Part shown: piece after piece, positions 7,556 through 16,602 of the stretch
Numbering within the stretch: position 1 is the stretch's first letter
How the letters are laid out: every line of letters starts with the position of its first letter
NCBI GenBank assembly: GCA_038880255.1
Contig: JAVZSA010000013.1
Span: forward strand, 1-33,842
DNA from: ARK-15 sp038880255
Lineage (GTDB): Archaea > Thermoplasmatota > Thermoplasmata > Thermoplasmatales > ARK-15
Length of the DNA stretch: 33,842 nt
Reading direction: 5' to 3'
The notes under the pieces: generated by a model
Database searches by the model: none
What the model was told of the DNA's origin: nothing
Seen by the model: only the letters and a program-made list of their open reading frames with translations
Translations under genes and position numbers: made by a program

Positions 7556-8766
7556 TGACCCTTATTGAAGATCTTCAATTAGAATTGGAAAGATGTATAA
7601 ATTGCGGTTTCTGTGAATCTGTTTGTCCAACACTTCCATCTATGAATTATCGTGCCATATTTGGAGCTAGAGGTAGAGTTTTTATTTCAAGAGAAGCTAT
7701 TAAGGAGATTAATAACTCAGGAAAAATATCTCTTAATATTAATGATTCAATTTATTCATGTCTTGAATGTTATTCCTGCTTTTATGTTTGCCCTGCAGGA
7801 GTTAATGCTGGTAATATTAGTAGAATGATGAGAACTGCATTAAAGGATTTGGGATCTCAGGAAAAAAATGTAGCAAAAATGATTGTATCAACAATAATGA
7901 ATGATAAAAATCCCTTAGGTATTGGTAATAAAATAACTTCTTGGGCAATGGATATGGAATTTGATGAAAAATCGGATACTCTCCTTTATACCTCAGGTAT
8001 GTACCAATTAATGGCATACAGTACATTTCTCTCTAAAGTTGAGGGAAAATTGGATAAAAAAACAGTTGAAAGAATAGCTTCTTTATTAATAAAAAATGAT
8101 CAAACCTTAAAATTTCTATCAATTCCAAACGAAAAAATTAAGAAAAGAATGGATGAAATTTTGGTAAAAATAGTATTATTACTTAAAAAATCTGGAATAA
8201 AATTTAGATATCTTGGTAAGAAGGAACCTTATTCAGGAGCATTCTTGTACGAATTGGGCTATACAAATGAATTCATTGAATATGGAAGGTATATCAAGGA
8301 TTTATTAGAAAAGGAGGGAATTAGGAAAATAATAACAATAGATCCACATACACATGAAGTAATGAAAATACTTTATCCAAAATACATTGAAAATTTTAAC
8401 TTTGAAGTATACCATTATTTGGAACTTTTGCATTTGGATTTAAAAAACAATGGTGAGAAGATTGTGTACCATCAACCCTGCCATTTTACAATGCATGAAG
8501 ACTTCGATATACCATTGAAATTTATTTCTAAAATGGGAAATGTAATTCTTCCAGATAGGAATGGAAAAAATAATTTTTGCTGTGGAGGTCCTGCTGAATT
8601 ACTTTATCCTAACATGGCCAATTCTGTATCTTTAAAAAGATTTCAACAACTTAAGGAAAAAAATGGTGATAGGATTGTGACTGCCTGCCCCATATGCTTT
8701 GTAAATCTTGCAAAGGATTCAAGCGTGTATGATATTGCAGAATTATTATATGAAAACTTTAAATAG
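7555..8766 (+). CDS. Fe-S oxidoreductase with CCG domain (GlcF/LldE/HdrD-like)
   Basis: A 403-residue partner of the preceding flavoprotein. Two N-terminal 4Fe-4S motifs, CINCGFCESVCPT and CLECYSCFYVCPAG, are followed by a helical linker. The one intact CCG (heterodisulfide reductase-like) domain has HQPCHFT, NFCCGGPAELL and ACPICFVNL. The place of the first CCG repeat (around LLYTSGMYQLMAY) has lost its cysteines, so only one non-cubane cluster site remains. It should carry electrons from 2-hydroxyacid oxidation to a quinone, thiol or ferredoxin-type acceptor; no membrane anchor is present. Confidence 0.85.
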   Translation: MTLIEDLQLELERCINCGFCESVCPTLPSMNYRAIFGARGRVFISREAIKEINNSGKISLNINDSIYSCLECYSCFYVCPAGVNAGNISRMMRTALKDLGSQEKNVAKMIVSTIMNDKNPLGIGNKITSWAMDMEFDEKSDTLLYTSGMYQLMAYSTFLSKVEGKLDKKTVERIASLLIKNDQTLKFLSIPNEKIKKRMDEILVKIVLLLKKSGIKFRYLGKKEPYSGAFLYELGYTNEFIEYGRYIKDLLEKEGIRKIITIDPHTHEVMKILYPKYIENFNFEVYHYLELLHLDLKNNGEKIVYHQPCHFTMHEDFDIPLKFISKMGNVILPDRNGKNNFCCGGPAELLYPNMANSVSLKRFQQLKEKNGDRIVTACPICFVNLAKDSSVYDIAELLYENFK

Positions 8767-8788
8767 TATTTTATTATAGATATATCGA
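8758..8788 (+). promoter_or_regulatory. padR promoter with candidate PadR operator
   Basis: TTTAAATAG at 8758-8766, inside the end of the preceding gene, is about 25 bases before ATG 8788, which suggests a leaderless mRNA. TAGATATATCGA at 8777-8788 is a near-palindrome lying between TATA box and start. Its first 11 bases with the preceding A (ATAGATATATC, 8776-8786) recur exactly at 11039-11049 before the ABC transporter operon. Confidence 0.5.
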
Positions 8789-9234
8789 TGATAGAAAGAA
8801 CGGAACACTTCAAAAGAGGAACATTAAGAAATATAATATTGGTGGTGTTGAATTCTGGGCCAAAGGGTGTTTATGATATTAAAAAGGCAATTGGTAATAT
8901 GAGTTTTGGATTTTACGTTCCTAGTACAGGGGTAATATATCCAAACCTTAAAACATTACTTGATGAGGGTCTAATAAGAATAATATATATAGATAAAAGA
9001 AAAAAATATGAAATAACAGATAAGGGTAGAAAATATATGGAAGACAATATAAATAAATGGAAAGAAATGTTTGAAAGTAAGAGAAAAAAATTTGAAAAGA
9101 TGGGTGAGATTGTAAAACAATTAAAAAGAATTATGGATAAAATAATCAACATGGAAGATGATGAATTGAATAAAAATCAGGAAAAAATTGTAAAAATTTT
9201 ACAAGAGACTCTAGAAAAGCTAGATTTTCATTGA
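8788..9234 (+). CDS. PadR-family transcriptional regulator
   Basis: A 148-residue protein. Residues about 10-85 match the PadR winged helix (LRNIILVVLNSGPKGVYDIKKAI, STGVIYPNLKTLLDEGLI, RKKYEITDKGRKYM). The rest is a long charged coiled coil for dimerisation. PadR proteins usually repress drug-efflux or stress genes and are often linked to ABC exporters. Here the stop at 9234 abuts the stop of the convergent ABC permease at 9235, and the same DNA element precedes both units, which supports a regulator-transporter pair. The inducing ligand is unknown. Confidence 0.9.
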   Translation: MIERTEHFKRGTLRNIILVVLNSGPKGVYDIKKAIGNMSFGFYVPSTGVIYPNLKTLLDEGLIRIIYIDKRKKYEITDKGRKYMEDNINKWKEMFESKRKKFEKMGEIVKQLKRIMDKIINMEDDELNKNQEKIVKILQETLEKLDFH

Positions 9235-10050
9235 TTATTCTCTGAAACCATATTTGGAGATTATAATCACAAGGATTAGCATTATGATATCAAAAGCTAT
9301 CAAATATAGGAAATAATTGATTAATGTATTATTCCAGGAACCTTGAATGATCAAATATCTGAGGGAATTTGCTGCCCAAGATATTGGGTTATATGATGCA
9401 AAATCCTTTAGCCAATTTGGCATTATATCTGATGGAAACATTGCAGTACTTGCAAACATAAGTGGTAAATTCAATAGATTTACAATGGCCATCAGTGTTT
9501 CCATCTTTTTAACCCTTATCACTATTATTGAGAAAAGGGATGAAAAACCAATTGATAATAAAGAAATTACAGCAAAAACACCAATTATATCTAAAATATT
9601 AAAAGAATTTGAAATTACTAATCCATTGGGTATTATTATTGCAATTAATAATAATATTATTGATTGAACAATTGCCTTTATTGTTGATGAGAAAACCTTT
9701 GATAGAACTATAGAATCTCTAGGTATTGGTGAAACAAGAAGTCTTGTAAGATAGCCAAACCTTCTATCCCAAATTATTGACATACCTGAAAACATTGCGG
9801 AAAATAATGCCATGATTGCCAGCATTCCAGGTGTAAGAAATGAAATATAATTTTTCGCACCCATAAAAAATGAATTCATAACATATGTAGAGCCACCAGG
9901 AATATTTGATGGTATTAATTTTGTTATATCAAAAGCACTACCAAAAAGTATTATCCAAAATATGGGCTGAACTAAAGATATAAAAAGATTCGCAGGATTT
10001 CTGATCCATTTTTTTAATTCCCTCACTGTTAAAGAATACCTAGCACCCAT
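9235..10050 (-). CDS. ABC-2 type exporter permease
   Basis: A 271-residue membrane protein with about six transmembrane segments and the ABC-2 family signature MSIIWDRRFGYLTRLLVSPIPR between segments 2 and 3. It begins with a cytoplasmic RELKKWIRNPANLF coupling segment typical of DrrB/NodJ-like permeases. It starts 2 bases after the end of the ATPase gene, with a GGAGGG ribosome site upstream. Together they form a heteromeric exporter, probably of a lipophilic or toxic compound; the substrate cannot be inferred. Confidence 0.9.
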   Translation of the reverse strand: MGARYSLTVRELKKWIRNPANLFISLVQPIFWIILFGSAFDITKLIPSNIPGGSTYVMNSFFMGAKNYISFLTPGMLAIMALFSAMFSGMSIIWDRRFGYLTRLLVSPIPRDSIVLSKVFSSTIKAIVQSIILLLIAIIIPNGLVISNSFNILDIIGVFAVISLLSIGFSSLFSIIVIRVKKMETLMAIVNLLNLPLMFASTAMFPSDIMPNWLKDFASYNPISWAANSLRYLIIQGSWNNTLINYFLYLIAFDIIMLILVIIISKYGFRE

Positions 10051-10051
10051 T

Positions 10052-11032
10052 TTATCTCGCCCTCCTTATTGCACGCATAGTTCTAATAACATCCTCCCCA
10101 CCTTCTTCCTCACGCATCTCTTTACCAGTATATTTTAAAAATACTGTATCCAAACTAGGTTTTTGAATGCTTATTTTGTTAACCTTAATCCCGAGCTCAT
10201 AAATTTTGTTGAATAGTTTTGGCAAATATTCTTCACTATTATGTATGCTGAACCTTATTGTCTTATCTTCTAAAATCTCCACATTTATGGCACCTTCAAG
10301 CTGTGATTTTAAAATTTCAGGGTTTTCAGATTTTATGTAAACAAGATCAAAGCCCACAGAATTCTTCAAATCATCAGGTTTCCCTTCTACCAATAATTTG
10401 CCACGATCAATTATTCCTACCCTATCACAAAGTTGATCTGCTTCCTCAAGATAGTGAGTTGTAACAAATATTGTTATACCAAATTCTTTTCTGAGTGTTC
10501 TTATATATTCCCACATTTTTGTTCTTGTCTGAACATCAAGTCCAAGTGTGGGCTCATCCAAAAATAGTATTTCTGGCTCATGCATTAATCCTGATATTAA
10601 ATCAAGCCTTTTTCTCATGCCACCCGAATAAGTGGAAACATACTTATCCTTAGCATGATAAAGATCCACAAGTTCTAAAAGTTCTTTAGCCTTTTTCCTA
10701 GCATCCTCCTTATTCATGCCATAAAATTCTGCCTGAAGTTCCAGGTTTTCAATACCCTTTAAATCATCATCCACAGACAAATCCTGAGGTACCAATCCTA
10801 TTATTTTTCTTACCTTTTCCTGTTCTTTAACAACGTCCATACCATTTATAAATGCCTTTCCTGATGTTGGCTTTATGAGTGTTGAAAGTATTTTTATAGT
10901 TGTGGTTTTACCTGCACCATTTAAACCTAAAAATCCATATATTTCACTCTTATTTATTTTTAAATTAATACCATCGACTGCCACAACATTTCCACTATAT
11001 ATCTTTTTTAGATCAACTGTTTCAATTATCAT
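10052..11032 (-). CDS. ABC transporter ATP-binding protein (DrrA-like)
   Basis: A 326-residue ATPase. Walker A GLNGAGKTT is at 36-44, Q-loop near 83, signature YSGGMRKRLDL at 135-145, Walker B ILFLDEP at 155-161 and H-loop TTHYLEEADQLCDR. The C-terminal 100 residues (a beta-rich extension ending in SLDTVFLKYTGKEMREE) are typical of the DrrA/CcmA group of exporter ATPases. It is first in the two-gene exporter operon, divergent from the radical SAM gene, with a perfect palindrome 7 bases upstream of its ATG. Confidence 0.95.
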   Translation of the reverse strand: MIIETVDLKKIYSGNVVAVDGINLKINKSEIYGFLGLNGAGKTTTIKILSTLIKPTSGKAFINGMDVVKEQEKVRKIIGLVPQDLSVDDDLKGIENLELQAEFYGMNKEDARKKAKELLELVDLYHAKDKYVSTYSGGMRKRLDLISGLMHEPEILFLDEPTLGLDVQTRTKMWEYIRTLRKEFGITIFVTTHYLEEADQLCDRVGIIDRGKLLVEGKPDDLKNSVGFDLVYIKSENPEILKSQLEGAINVEILEDKTIRFSIHNSEEYLPKLFNKIYELGIKVNKISIQKPSLDTVFLKYTGKEMREEEGGEDVIRTMRAIRRAR

Positions 11033-11094
11033 GATTTCATAGATATATCTAATTTATATTTAAACCTTATCTTTAAATAAAATTATTATTAAAT
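11033..11094. promoter_or_regulatory. Divergent promoter with perfect 12-bp palindrome (candidate PadR operator)
   Basis: TAGATATATCTA at 11040-11051 is a perfect palindrome between the ABC ATPase start (11032) and its minus-strand TATA box TTTAAATATA (11064-11055). It matches the element before padR. For the plus-strand radical SAM gene, TTTAAATAA at 11072-11080 is a TATA-like box about 23 bases before ATG 11095, giving a leaderless transcript. Confidence 0.55.
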
Positions 11095-12039
11095 ATGGAA
11101 AATTCTGTTGTTTTTGGACCTGTTCCATCCCGAAGGTTGGGGAGGAGTTTAGGTGTGAATAATATTCCAGATAAAATTTGTAGTTATGGATGTATCTACT
11201 GTCAGGTTGGAAAAACATTAAAGATGGAAATAGAAAGAAGGGTATATTATGATAAGGAATTAATATTTAATATGGTGGAAAAAAGATTAAGAGAAATTGA
11301 AAATAGAGGGGAAAGATTGGATTATGTTTCATTTGTGCCAAATGGTGAACCTACACTTGATATAAATTTGGGAAAGGAAATTAATATGATAGGTAATTTG
11401 GGATTTAAGGTGGCAGTAATAACAAATTCATCATTAATATGGAGAGAGGATGTTAAAGAAGATCTTTATTTTGCAGACCTTGTTTCATTTAAAATAGATA
11501 GTGTTGATGAGGGAAATTGGAAAAGAATTAATAGGCCAAATAAATTTCTTAATCTGGAAAAAATATTGGACTCAATTTTAGATTTTTCTAGAAATTATAA
11601 TGGAAAATTAATAACTGAAACAATGCTTGTTGGAAACTTTGATTATGATATCGATTCCATTGGAAAATTTTTAAAGAACATTAATAATCTTTATAGAGCT
11701 TATATATCAATTCCTATAAGACCACCCGCTGAAAATTGGGTAAAAAAACCTGATGAAAATGTAATAAATCTTTCCTACAATATTTTAACTAAATATCTTG
11801 GCGAGGAGAAAGTTCACCTTTTAACCTCTTTTGAAGGTGAGGATTTTTCAATTTCTGAAGATCCTATTAAAAATCTCCTTGCAATAATGGCTGTACATCC
11901 TTTAATGGAAGAAGCACTTCTAAAATACATTAAGGAATCAAATATAAATTATGAAACAATTGAGGAATTGATTAAAAAAGGGGAAATAAAAGAAACATAT
12001 TTTTATGGAAAAAAATTTTTTATGAGGAGGATTTTATAA
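11095..12039 (+). CDS. Radical SAM protein (COG0731-like)
   Basis: A 314-residue radical SAM protein. It opens with VFGPVPSRRLGRSLGVNN and the cluster motif C29-x3-C33-x2-C36 (CSYGCIYC), then SFVPNGEPTLDINLG, the usual SAM-binding GEPT segment. This N-terminus is shared by an archaeal/bacterial family of uncharacterised MoaA/TYW1-related enzymes; the flavodoxin part of TYW1 is absent, and the last 60 residues are a small helical C-terminal domain. The function is not known. Its last 20 bases overlap the end of the convergent flavo-diiron gene. Confidence 0.85.
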   Translation: MENSVVFGPVPSRRLGRSLGVNNIPDKICSYGCIYCQVGKTLKMEIERRVYYDKELIFNMVEKRLREIENRGERLDYVSFVPNGEPTLDINLGKEINMIGNLGFKVAVITNSSLIWREDVKEDLYFADLVSFKIDSVDEGNWKRINRPNKFLNLEKILDSILDFSRNYNGKLITETMLVGNFDYDIDSIGKFLKNINNLYRAYISIPIRPPAENWVKKPDENVINLSYNILTKYLGEEKVHLLTSFEGEDFSISEDPIKNLLAIMAVHPLMEEALLKYIKESNINYETIEELIKKGEIKETYFYGKKFFMRRIL

Positions 12040-13201
12040 TTTCTGCCAATTTTTTACCTGTTTCGTAAGAATTTCTTAAATCTTCTTCTGTTGGTATCAT
12101 TTGAGACCTAATGTAGGGTAATGGTACTTTCATTTTTAAATCCTTCATCCTTGATTCAATTAATTTTGATGCTTCACCACTCCATGCATATGTTCCAAAA
12201 GCAAACCCTATTTTATTTTTAAGATTTAATGTAGCAAGGCTTGATAAAAGAGTCCATACAGGTTTTATAGCATCACCATTAATTGTACTTGAACCAACTA
12301 TAAGTGCATCACTTTCCTCAATCATATCCACGATTGATTCATCTATTGATGTTCCAGAAAGATCAAAAATTTCTGTTTGCACTCCACTATCCATTAGACC
12401 TCTCGCTAAATTCTTTGCCATTAATCCAGTTCCACCATAGGGAGATGCATAGAAAATTAATGCTTTTTTATACTCTTTCTTCTTTGGCGTGGACCATTCC
12501 CTGTAGAGTTCAATATATTTCCATGGATCCCTTCTTAATATTGGTCCATGACTAGGTGCAATTATCTCTATTTTTTTATTCTCTATTTTTTTTATTGCCT
12601 GTAAAGAATATTCCTTGAATGGTCTCATTATTGTAAAGAAATAATGTTTAAATGAATATGAAAAGTCTAATGTTTCATCGTTAAAAATTGCATCATCACA
12701 ATAATGGCAACCTAGAAAATCGCAGGGGAACAAAATTGCATCCTCCTGTAAATATGTGAACATTGTATCTGGCCAATGGAGGAATGGGGCATGAATGAAT
12801 TCAAGTGTTTTATTACCCAACGATATTTTATCACCATCACCTACCAAAATTGGATTTACATCTTTATGAACAAGTTCCTTAAGGATCATCTGTGCATTTT
12901 TTGAAACAACAATTTTTGCATTTGTTTTTTCAAGGAGATATGGTAATGCCCCCGAATGGTCAGGCTCAAGGTGATTTAATATAATATAATCAATTTTTTC
13001 GAATGGAATTATCTCTTTAATTTTTTCAAAAAATTCTTCCCTAAAGCCTTCTTTCACTGTATCTATTAGTGCATTTTTCTCACTGCCAAGAATTAAATAA
13101 CTATTGTAGGTTGTACCAGATTCTGCCTGCATTATTACGTCAAAAATTCTAAGTTTTGGATCCTTCACTCCTACCCAATATACACCTTCCTTAATTTTCA
13201 T
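12020..13201 (-). CDS. fprA: A-type flavo-diiron protein (F420H2 oxidase / FprA-like)
   Basis: A 393-residue protein with an N-terminal metallo-beta-lactamase-like diiron domain and a C-terminal flavodoxin domain (from about 245, FYASPYGGTGLMA). Diiron ligands are H77, E79, D81 and H82 (NHLEPDHSG), with later ligands in FLHWPD, PCDFLG and APSHGPIL. The family reduces O2 to water (or NO to N2O) with electrons from F420H2 or rubredoxin. It is the last gene of the oxygen-defence run and overlaps nfo by ATGA. A rubredoxin is encoded in the same run, which makes rubredoxin a plausible donor here; F420 is the alternative known in methanogens. Confidence 0.93.
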   Translation of the reverse strand: MKIKEGVYWVGVKDPKLRIFDVIMQAESGTTYNSYLILGSEKNALIDTVKEGFREEFFEKIKEIIPFEKIDYIILNHLEPDHSGALPYLLEKTNAKIVVSKNAQMILKELVHKDVNPILVGDGDKISLGNKTLEFIHAPFLHWPDTMFTYLQEDAILFPCDFLGCHYCDDAIFNDETLDFSYSFKHYFFTIMRPFKEYSLQAIKKIENKKIEIIAPSHGPILRRDPWKYIELYREWSTPKKKEYKKALIFYASPYGGTGLMAKNLARGLMDSGVQTEIFDLSGTSIDESIVDMIEESDALIVGSSTINGDAIKPVWTLLSSLATLNLKNKIGFAFGTYAWSGEASKLIESRMKDLKMKVPLPYIRSQMIPTEEDLRNSYETGKKLAEIIKSSS

Positions 13202-14046
13202 AATCCATCACCCAATATTTCTTTTATTACTTTAATATCTTGTGGATATAAAGGTTCTCCACCTGGTGTTTCCAATATTAGTGGAATATTATTAAATTTA
13301 TTATCACTCAATATATTTTTAAAACCTTCTCTACCTATATAACCATAACCTATTTGTGCATGCCTATCAACCCTGCTTCCCAATCCTTTCTCAGAATCAT
13401 TTAAATGTACTGCCACCAACTTTTTAAAACCAATAATATTTTCAAACTTTCCCATTGTTTCGTCATAGCCATTTTTACTTCTTAACTCATAGCCTGCTGC
13501 AAAAATATGACAGGTATCTAGACAAACATTAATTCTACTTTCATCAGAAACATTTTCAATTATGTACTGTAAATGTTCAAATTTATATCCCAGATTGCTA
13601 CCTTGACCTGCAGTGGTCTCTAATGTTATATTAACATCTTTAATTTCACTCTTTTCAATTATTTTGTCAATGGCTTCAACAATTCTATTAAGACCAAAAT
13701 TTTCACCCTTCCCCATATGTGCTCCAGGATGAAATATTAAATAGGGTATTTTTAGAGTAGAACACCTTTCCAATTCATGTACCATGGATTCTATTGATTT
13801 ATTCCATTTATCTTCTTCAGGTGCAGCAAGATTTATCAAGTATGATGCATGGGCTACGGTTATTACAATATTATACTTTTTCATATTTTCAATATATTCT
13901 TCAACATCGGTTTTATTAAGAGGTTTAGATATCCATTGCCTTTGATTTTTTGTAAAAACCTGTGCACTTTTCAATCCTATTTTTGAAGCCCTTTCTGGGA
14001 TTTTTGAAAAACCCTCCCCAATTGACATGTGACCGCCTACTATCAT
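13198..14046 (-). CDS. nfo: Endonuclease IV (AP endonuclease)
   Basis: A 282-residue TIM-barrel AP endonuclease. Zn-binding motifs are present throughout: GGHMSIGEG, FHPGAHMG, LETTAGQGSNLG, CLDTCHIFAAGY, HLNDSEKGLGSRVDRHAQIGYG and LETPGG. It cleaves abasic sites and oxidatively damaged 3' ends. The start at 14046 is chosen because AGGTGAT ends 3 bases before it and the resulting length is typical; an upstream in-frame ATG at 14067 would overlap korB by 17 bases. Its place between the 2-oxoacid oxidoreductase and the oxygen reductase links DNA repair to oxygen exposure. Confidence 0.93.
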   Translation of the reverse strand: MIVGGHMSIGEGFSKIPERASKIGLKSAQVFTKNQRQWISKPLNKTDVEEYIENMKKYNIVITVAHASYLINLAAPEEDKWNKSIESMVHELERCSTLKIPYLIFHPGAHMGKGENFGLNRIVEAIDKIIEKSEIKDVNITLETTAGQGSNLGYKFEHLQYIIENVSDESRINVCLDTCHIFAAGYELRSKNGYDETMGKFENIIGFKKLVAVHLNDSEKGLGSRVDRHAQIGYGYIGREGFKNILSDNKFNNIPLILETPGGEPLYPQDIKVIKEILGDGL

Positions 14047-14050
14047 TTCA

Positions 14051-14893
14051 TCACCTAAATTCATCATATATATTTTCTATTGATGTATCTACCGTTAGTT
14101 TATCAAATGGTGAATGTATGTATTTTCTATATAATTTTTCTTCATATGTTTTTTCCTCTTTTCTGTATATTATACCAAGTGCCAGTTTTTCATTTTCCAG
14201 CAACTCAAAGGCTTTTACTTTATCTGATGGATCATGATCCTTTATTTGGAATGAATTTTGTTTGTACCAATCGTAAGTATTTACTTTATTCCATGTAACA
14301 CAGGGGGAAAGGACATCCACAAGAGCAAAACCCTTATGTTTTATTGCTTCCTGAATTATATAAGTTAAACCATTAATGTCAAGAACAAAACCTCTTGCCA
14401 CAAATGTGGCACCTGCAGCAAGTGCAATTAAAGGACCATTTATGGGCCTTTCAACTGAACCGTAGGGGGTGGTAATTGTAACAAAACCCTCATCACTTGT
14501 TGGTGAAACTTGACCTTTGGTTAAACTATATATCTGATTGTTCATAACTATATAAGCCATATCAATATTTCTCCTTGCCAAATGAATTAGGTGTTCCGTA
14601 CCAATTGCATAGGCATCACCGTCACCACCAGCTATTATTACCTCCAAATTTGGATTTGATAGCTTTATACCGGTGGCTACAGCTGCTGCCCTCCCATGTA
14701 TTGTATGTATGCCATAGGAATAGAAATAACTGTTTATTTTGCTTGAGCAACCAATACCAGTTACAAGTACAGTTCTTGAAGGATCAAGTTTTAGATTTGC
14801 TGCTGCTCTCTTTAAAGCGTTGAGAACACCAAAATCACCACATCCTGGGCACCATGTGGGGGTATCCCTATCATACAATGATAATTCTACCAT
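14051..14893 (-). CDS. korB: 2-oxoacid:ferredoxin oxidoreductase, beta subunit
   Basis: A 280-residue thiamine-diphosphate subunit. The 4Fe-4S ligands are C15 and C18 (WCPGCGDFG), C49 (GIGCSSK) and the later LSPC. The TPP/Mg motif is GGDGDAYAIGTEHL followed by NNQIYSLTKGQ-SPTS. It makes acyl-CoA, CO2 and reduced ferredoxin from a 2-oxoacid. The GAGGTGAT site ends 3 bases before the ATG, inside the end of korA. The two-subunit form, without a separate ferredoxin-like delta subunit, resembles broad-specificity archaeal enzymes; 2-oxoglutarate is the default guess, but pyruvate or branched 2-oxoacids are possible. Confidence 0.9.
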   Translation of the reverse strand: MVELSLYDRDTPTWCPGCGDFGVLNALKRAAANLKLDPSRTVLVTGIGCSSKINSYFYSYGIHTIHGRAAAVATGIKLSNPNLEVIIAGGDGDAYAIGTEHLIHLARRNIDMAYIVMNNQIYSLTKGQVSPTSDEGFVTITTPYGSVERPINGPLIALAAGATFVARGFVLDINGLTYIIQEAIKHKGFALVDVLSPCVTWNKVNTYDWYKQNSFQIKDHDPSDKVKAFELLENEKLALGIIYRKEEKTYEEKLYRKYIHSPFDKLTVDTSIENIYDEFR

Positions 14894-16602
14894 TTCATCA
14901 CCTCCCTTATCCTCCTCTCTATGATCCCAGGTTTGAAAGATCTACCATCATACTTCCTTATACCTATTGTGTTTCTAAAACCTGTATTAAGCTTTATTAA
15001 ATCCTCCAGTTGACCCAAATAATTTTGTTCCACCACAAATGCAATATCTACATTCTCCAAATGTTTTTTCACATCATCAAGAAATGGAAATAATGTTCTA
15101 ATTCTTATGAATTTTATCTTTTTTGGTAACCTTTCCATCGCTTCTAAAATAGGACCCATTGTTGATCCCATACCTAGAATTGCCACATCACCTTCTCCTT
15201 CAACAATTGATGGAAATAGATCCGCTTTCATAATTTCCAATTTTTTCATCCTCTTATCCATCATTTTTGTTCTAATTGTCACATTTTCTGTTATATGACC
15301 ATAAACATCATGCTCATCGCCGGTCTCAAGATGAATACCGTTTTCCAAACCTGGAATTGTTCTATAAGAAATTCCATCCTCTTCGAAAGCATATCTTTGA
15401 AATTCTCTTCCATCTGGTTTGGGATTAAAATTTAATTTACCTCTTTCAATCTTTAAGTTATTTATAGAAAATCTTTTTACTACCTGCTTGTTCCAGCTTA
15501 TTAATTCATCACTTAAAATTATTACTGGTAATTGATATTTTTCAGCAATATTAAATGCGTAAAATGTAAAATAAAAAGATTCTTCAACATTTCCTGGGGC
15601 AATCACCGCTCTAGCTTTATCACCATGGCCACCATAAACTGCATGATTAATATCACTTTGCTCAGTTTTAGTTGGCATACCCGTACTCGGTCCTGCTCTC
15701 TGCGCATCGACTATAACCACAGGTTGTTCTATCATACTGGCCAAACCAATACCCTCTGTCTTCAGATCAAAGCCTGGGCCAGAGGTTACTGCCATAGATC
15801 TTACACCAGCATAGGCTGCACCCACTGCCATGTTAACAGCAGCAATTTCAGATTCGGCTTGAATTGCTACACCGCCTCTATCAGGTAGATATTTTGCAAG
15901 AAATTCCAAAACATCACTTGCAGGTGTGATTGGATATGCTGCTATGAACCTACAGCCAGCAGCTAATGCACCTAGGCCAATAGCCTCATTCCCCATCATA
16001 AGCAATGTATCATCTTCAGACCTATTTTTTCTAATTGAATACCCCTTAATCCTTTGAAAAATTTTTGAATTTTCAACTCCTAGATCAAAGGCTTTTATAT
16101 TTTGCTCAATTATTTTTTCACTTTTAGTTTTGTAAGAATCACGTATTGTTTGTTTCATTAATTCATAATCAAAATCAAAAAGATATGAAATAACGCCCAA
16201 AGCCATACTATTTTTTATAATTTCAATTCCAATTTCTTTCCTTGAAATGTTTGCCAAGGGTATTTTAATTACGTTTATTTCATTACCATTAATTTCCAGA
16301 TCTTTTCTACTATTATCGTATATTATTGTTCCATTTTTTTCAATTTCATCCTTGTGCAATACTATGGACTCTTCATCAAAGGCAAGTAAAAGATCAATTT
16401 TATCACTAATTGAATATATTTGTTTCAATGCGCCTCTTATTGCATAGCTAGTATGACCTCCCCTAATTCTAGATGGGAAGTCCTTATCAGTGGCAACAAA
16501 TAGACCTACTCTCCTGAAATATCTTGATAGTATTTCGCCTGTGGCAAGGGATCCATCCCCTGCCTGGCCTCCAATCCTAACTGTAAAATCATCAATTTTC
16601 AT
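14887..16602 (-). CDS. korA: 2-oxoacid:ferredoxin oxidoreductase, fused gamma-alpha subunit
   Basis: A 571-residue fusion. Residues 1-180 are the gamma domain (GGQAGDGSLATGEIL; DFPSRIRGGHTSYAIR), and 195-571 the alpha domain, with the YPITP motif at 223-227 (AAYPITPASDVLEF) that contacts thiamine diphosphate and substrate, then TSGPGFDLKTEGIG. It pairs with KorB. The start overlaps the rubredoxin stop as ATGA, so this oxygen-sensitive enzyme is translationally coupled to a redox carrier and lies within an oxidative-defence operon. Length and domain order are normal for the fused archaeal type. Confidence 0.92.
   Translation of the reverse strand: MKIDDFTVRIGGQAGDGSLATGEILSRYFRRVGLFVATDKDFPSRIRGGHTSYAIRGALKQIYSISDKIDLLLAFDEESIVLHKDEIEKNGTIIYDNSRKDLEINGNEINVIKIPLANISRKEIGIEIIKNSMALGVISYLFDFDYELMKQTIRDSYKTKSEKIIEQNIKAFDLGVENSKIFQRIKGYSIRKNRSEDDTLLMMGNEAIGLGALAAGCRFIAAYPITPASDVLEFLAKYLPDRGGVAIQAESEIAAVNMAVGAAYAGVRSMAVTSGPGFDLKTEGIGLASMIEQPVVIVDAQRAGPSTGMPTKTEQSDINHAVYGGHGDKARAVIAPGNVEESFYFTFYAFNIAEKYQLPVIILSDELISWNKQVVKRFSINNLKIERGKLNFNPKPDGREFQRYAFEEDGISYRTIPGLENGIHLETGDEHDVYGHITENVTIRTKMMDKRMKKLEIMKADLFPSIVEGEGDVAILGMGSTMGPILEAMERLPKKIKFIRIRTLFPFLDDVKKHLENVDIAFVVEQNYLGQLEDLIKLNTGFRNTIGIRKYDGRSFKPGIIERRIREVMKW

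Noticed and set aside
9347..9667. 106-codon plus-strand open frame opposite the ABC permease
   Set aside because: The permease on the other strand is well supported by the ABC-2 signature; this frame has no recognisable motif or promoter.
15532..15888. 118-codon plus-strand open frame opposite korA
   Set aside because: It lies wholly inside the strongly conserved korA coding sequence, has an odd Cys/His/Ser-rich composition and no ribosome site; it is an antisense shadow, like the many other open frames opposite real genes in this AT-rich DNA.
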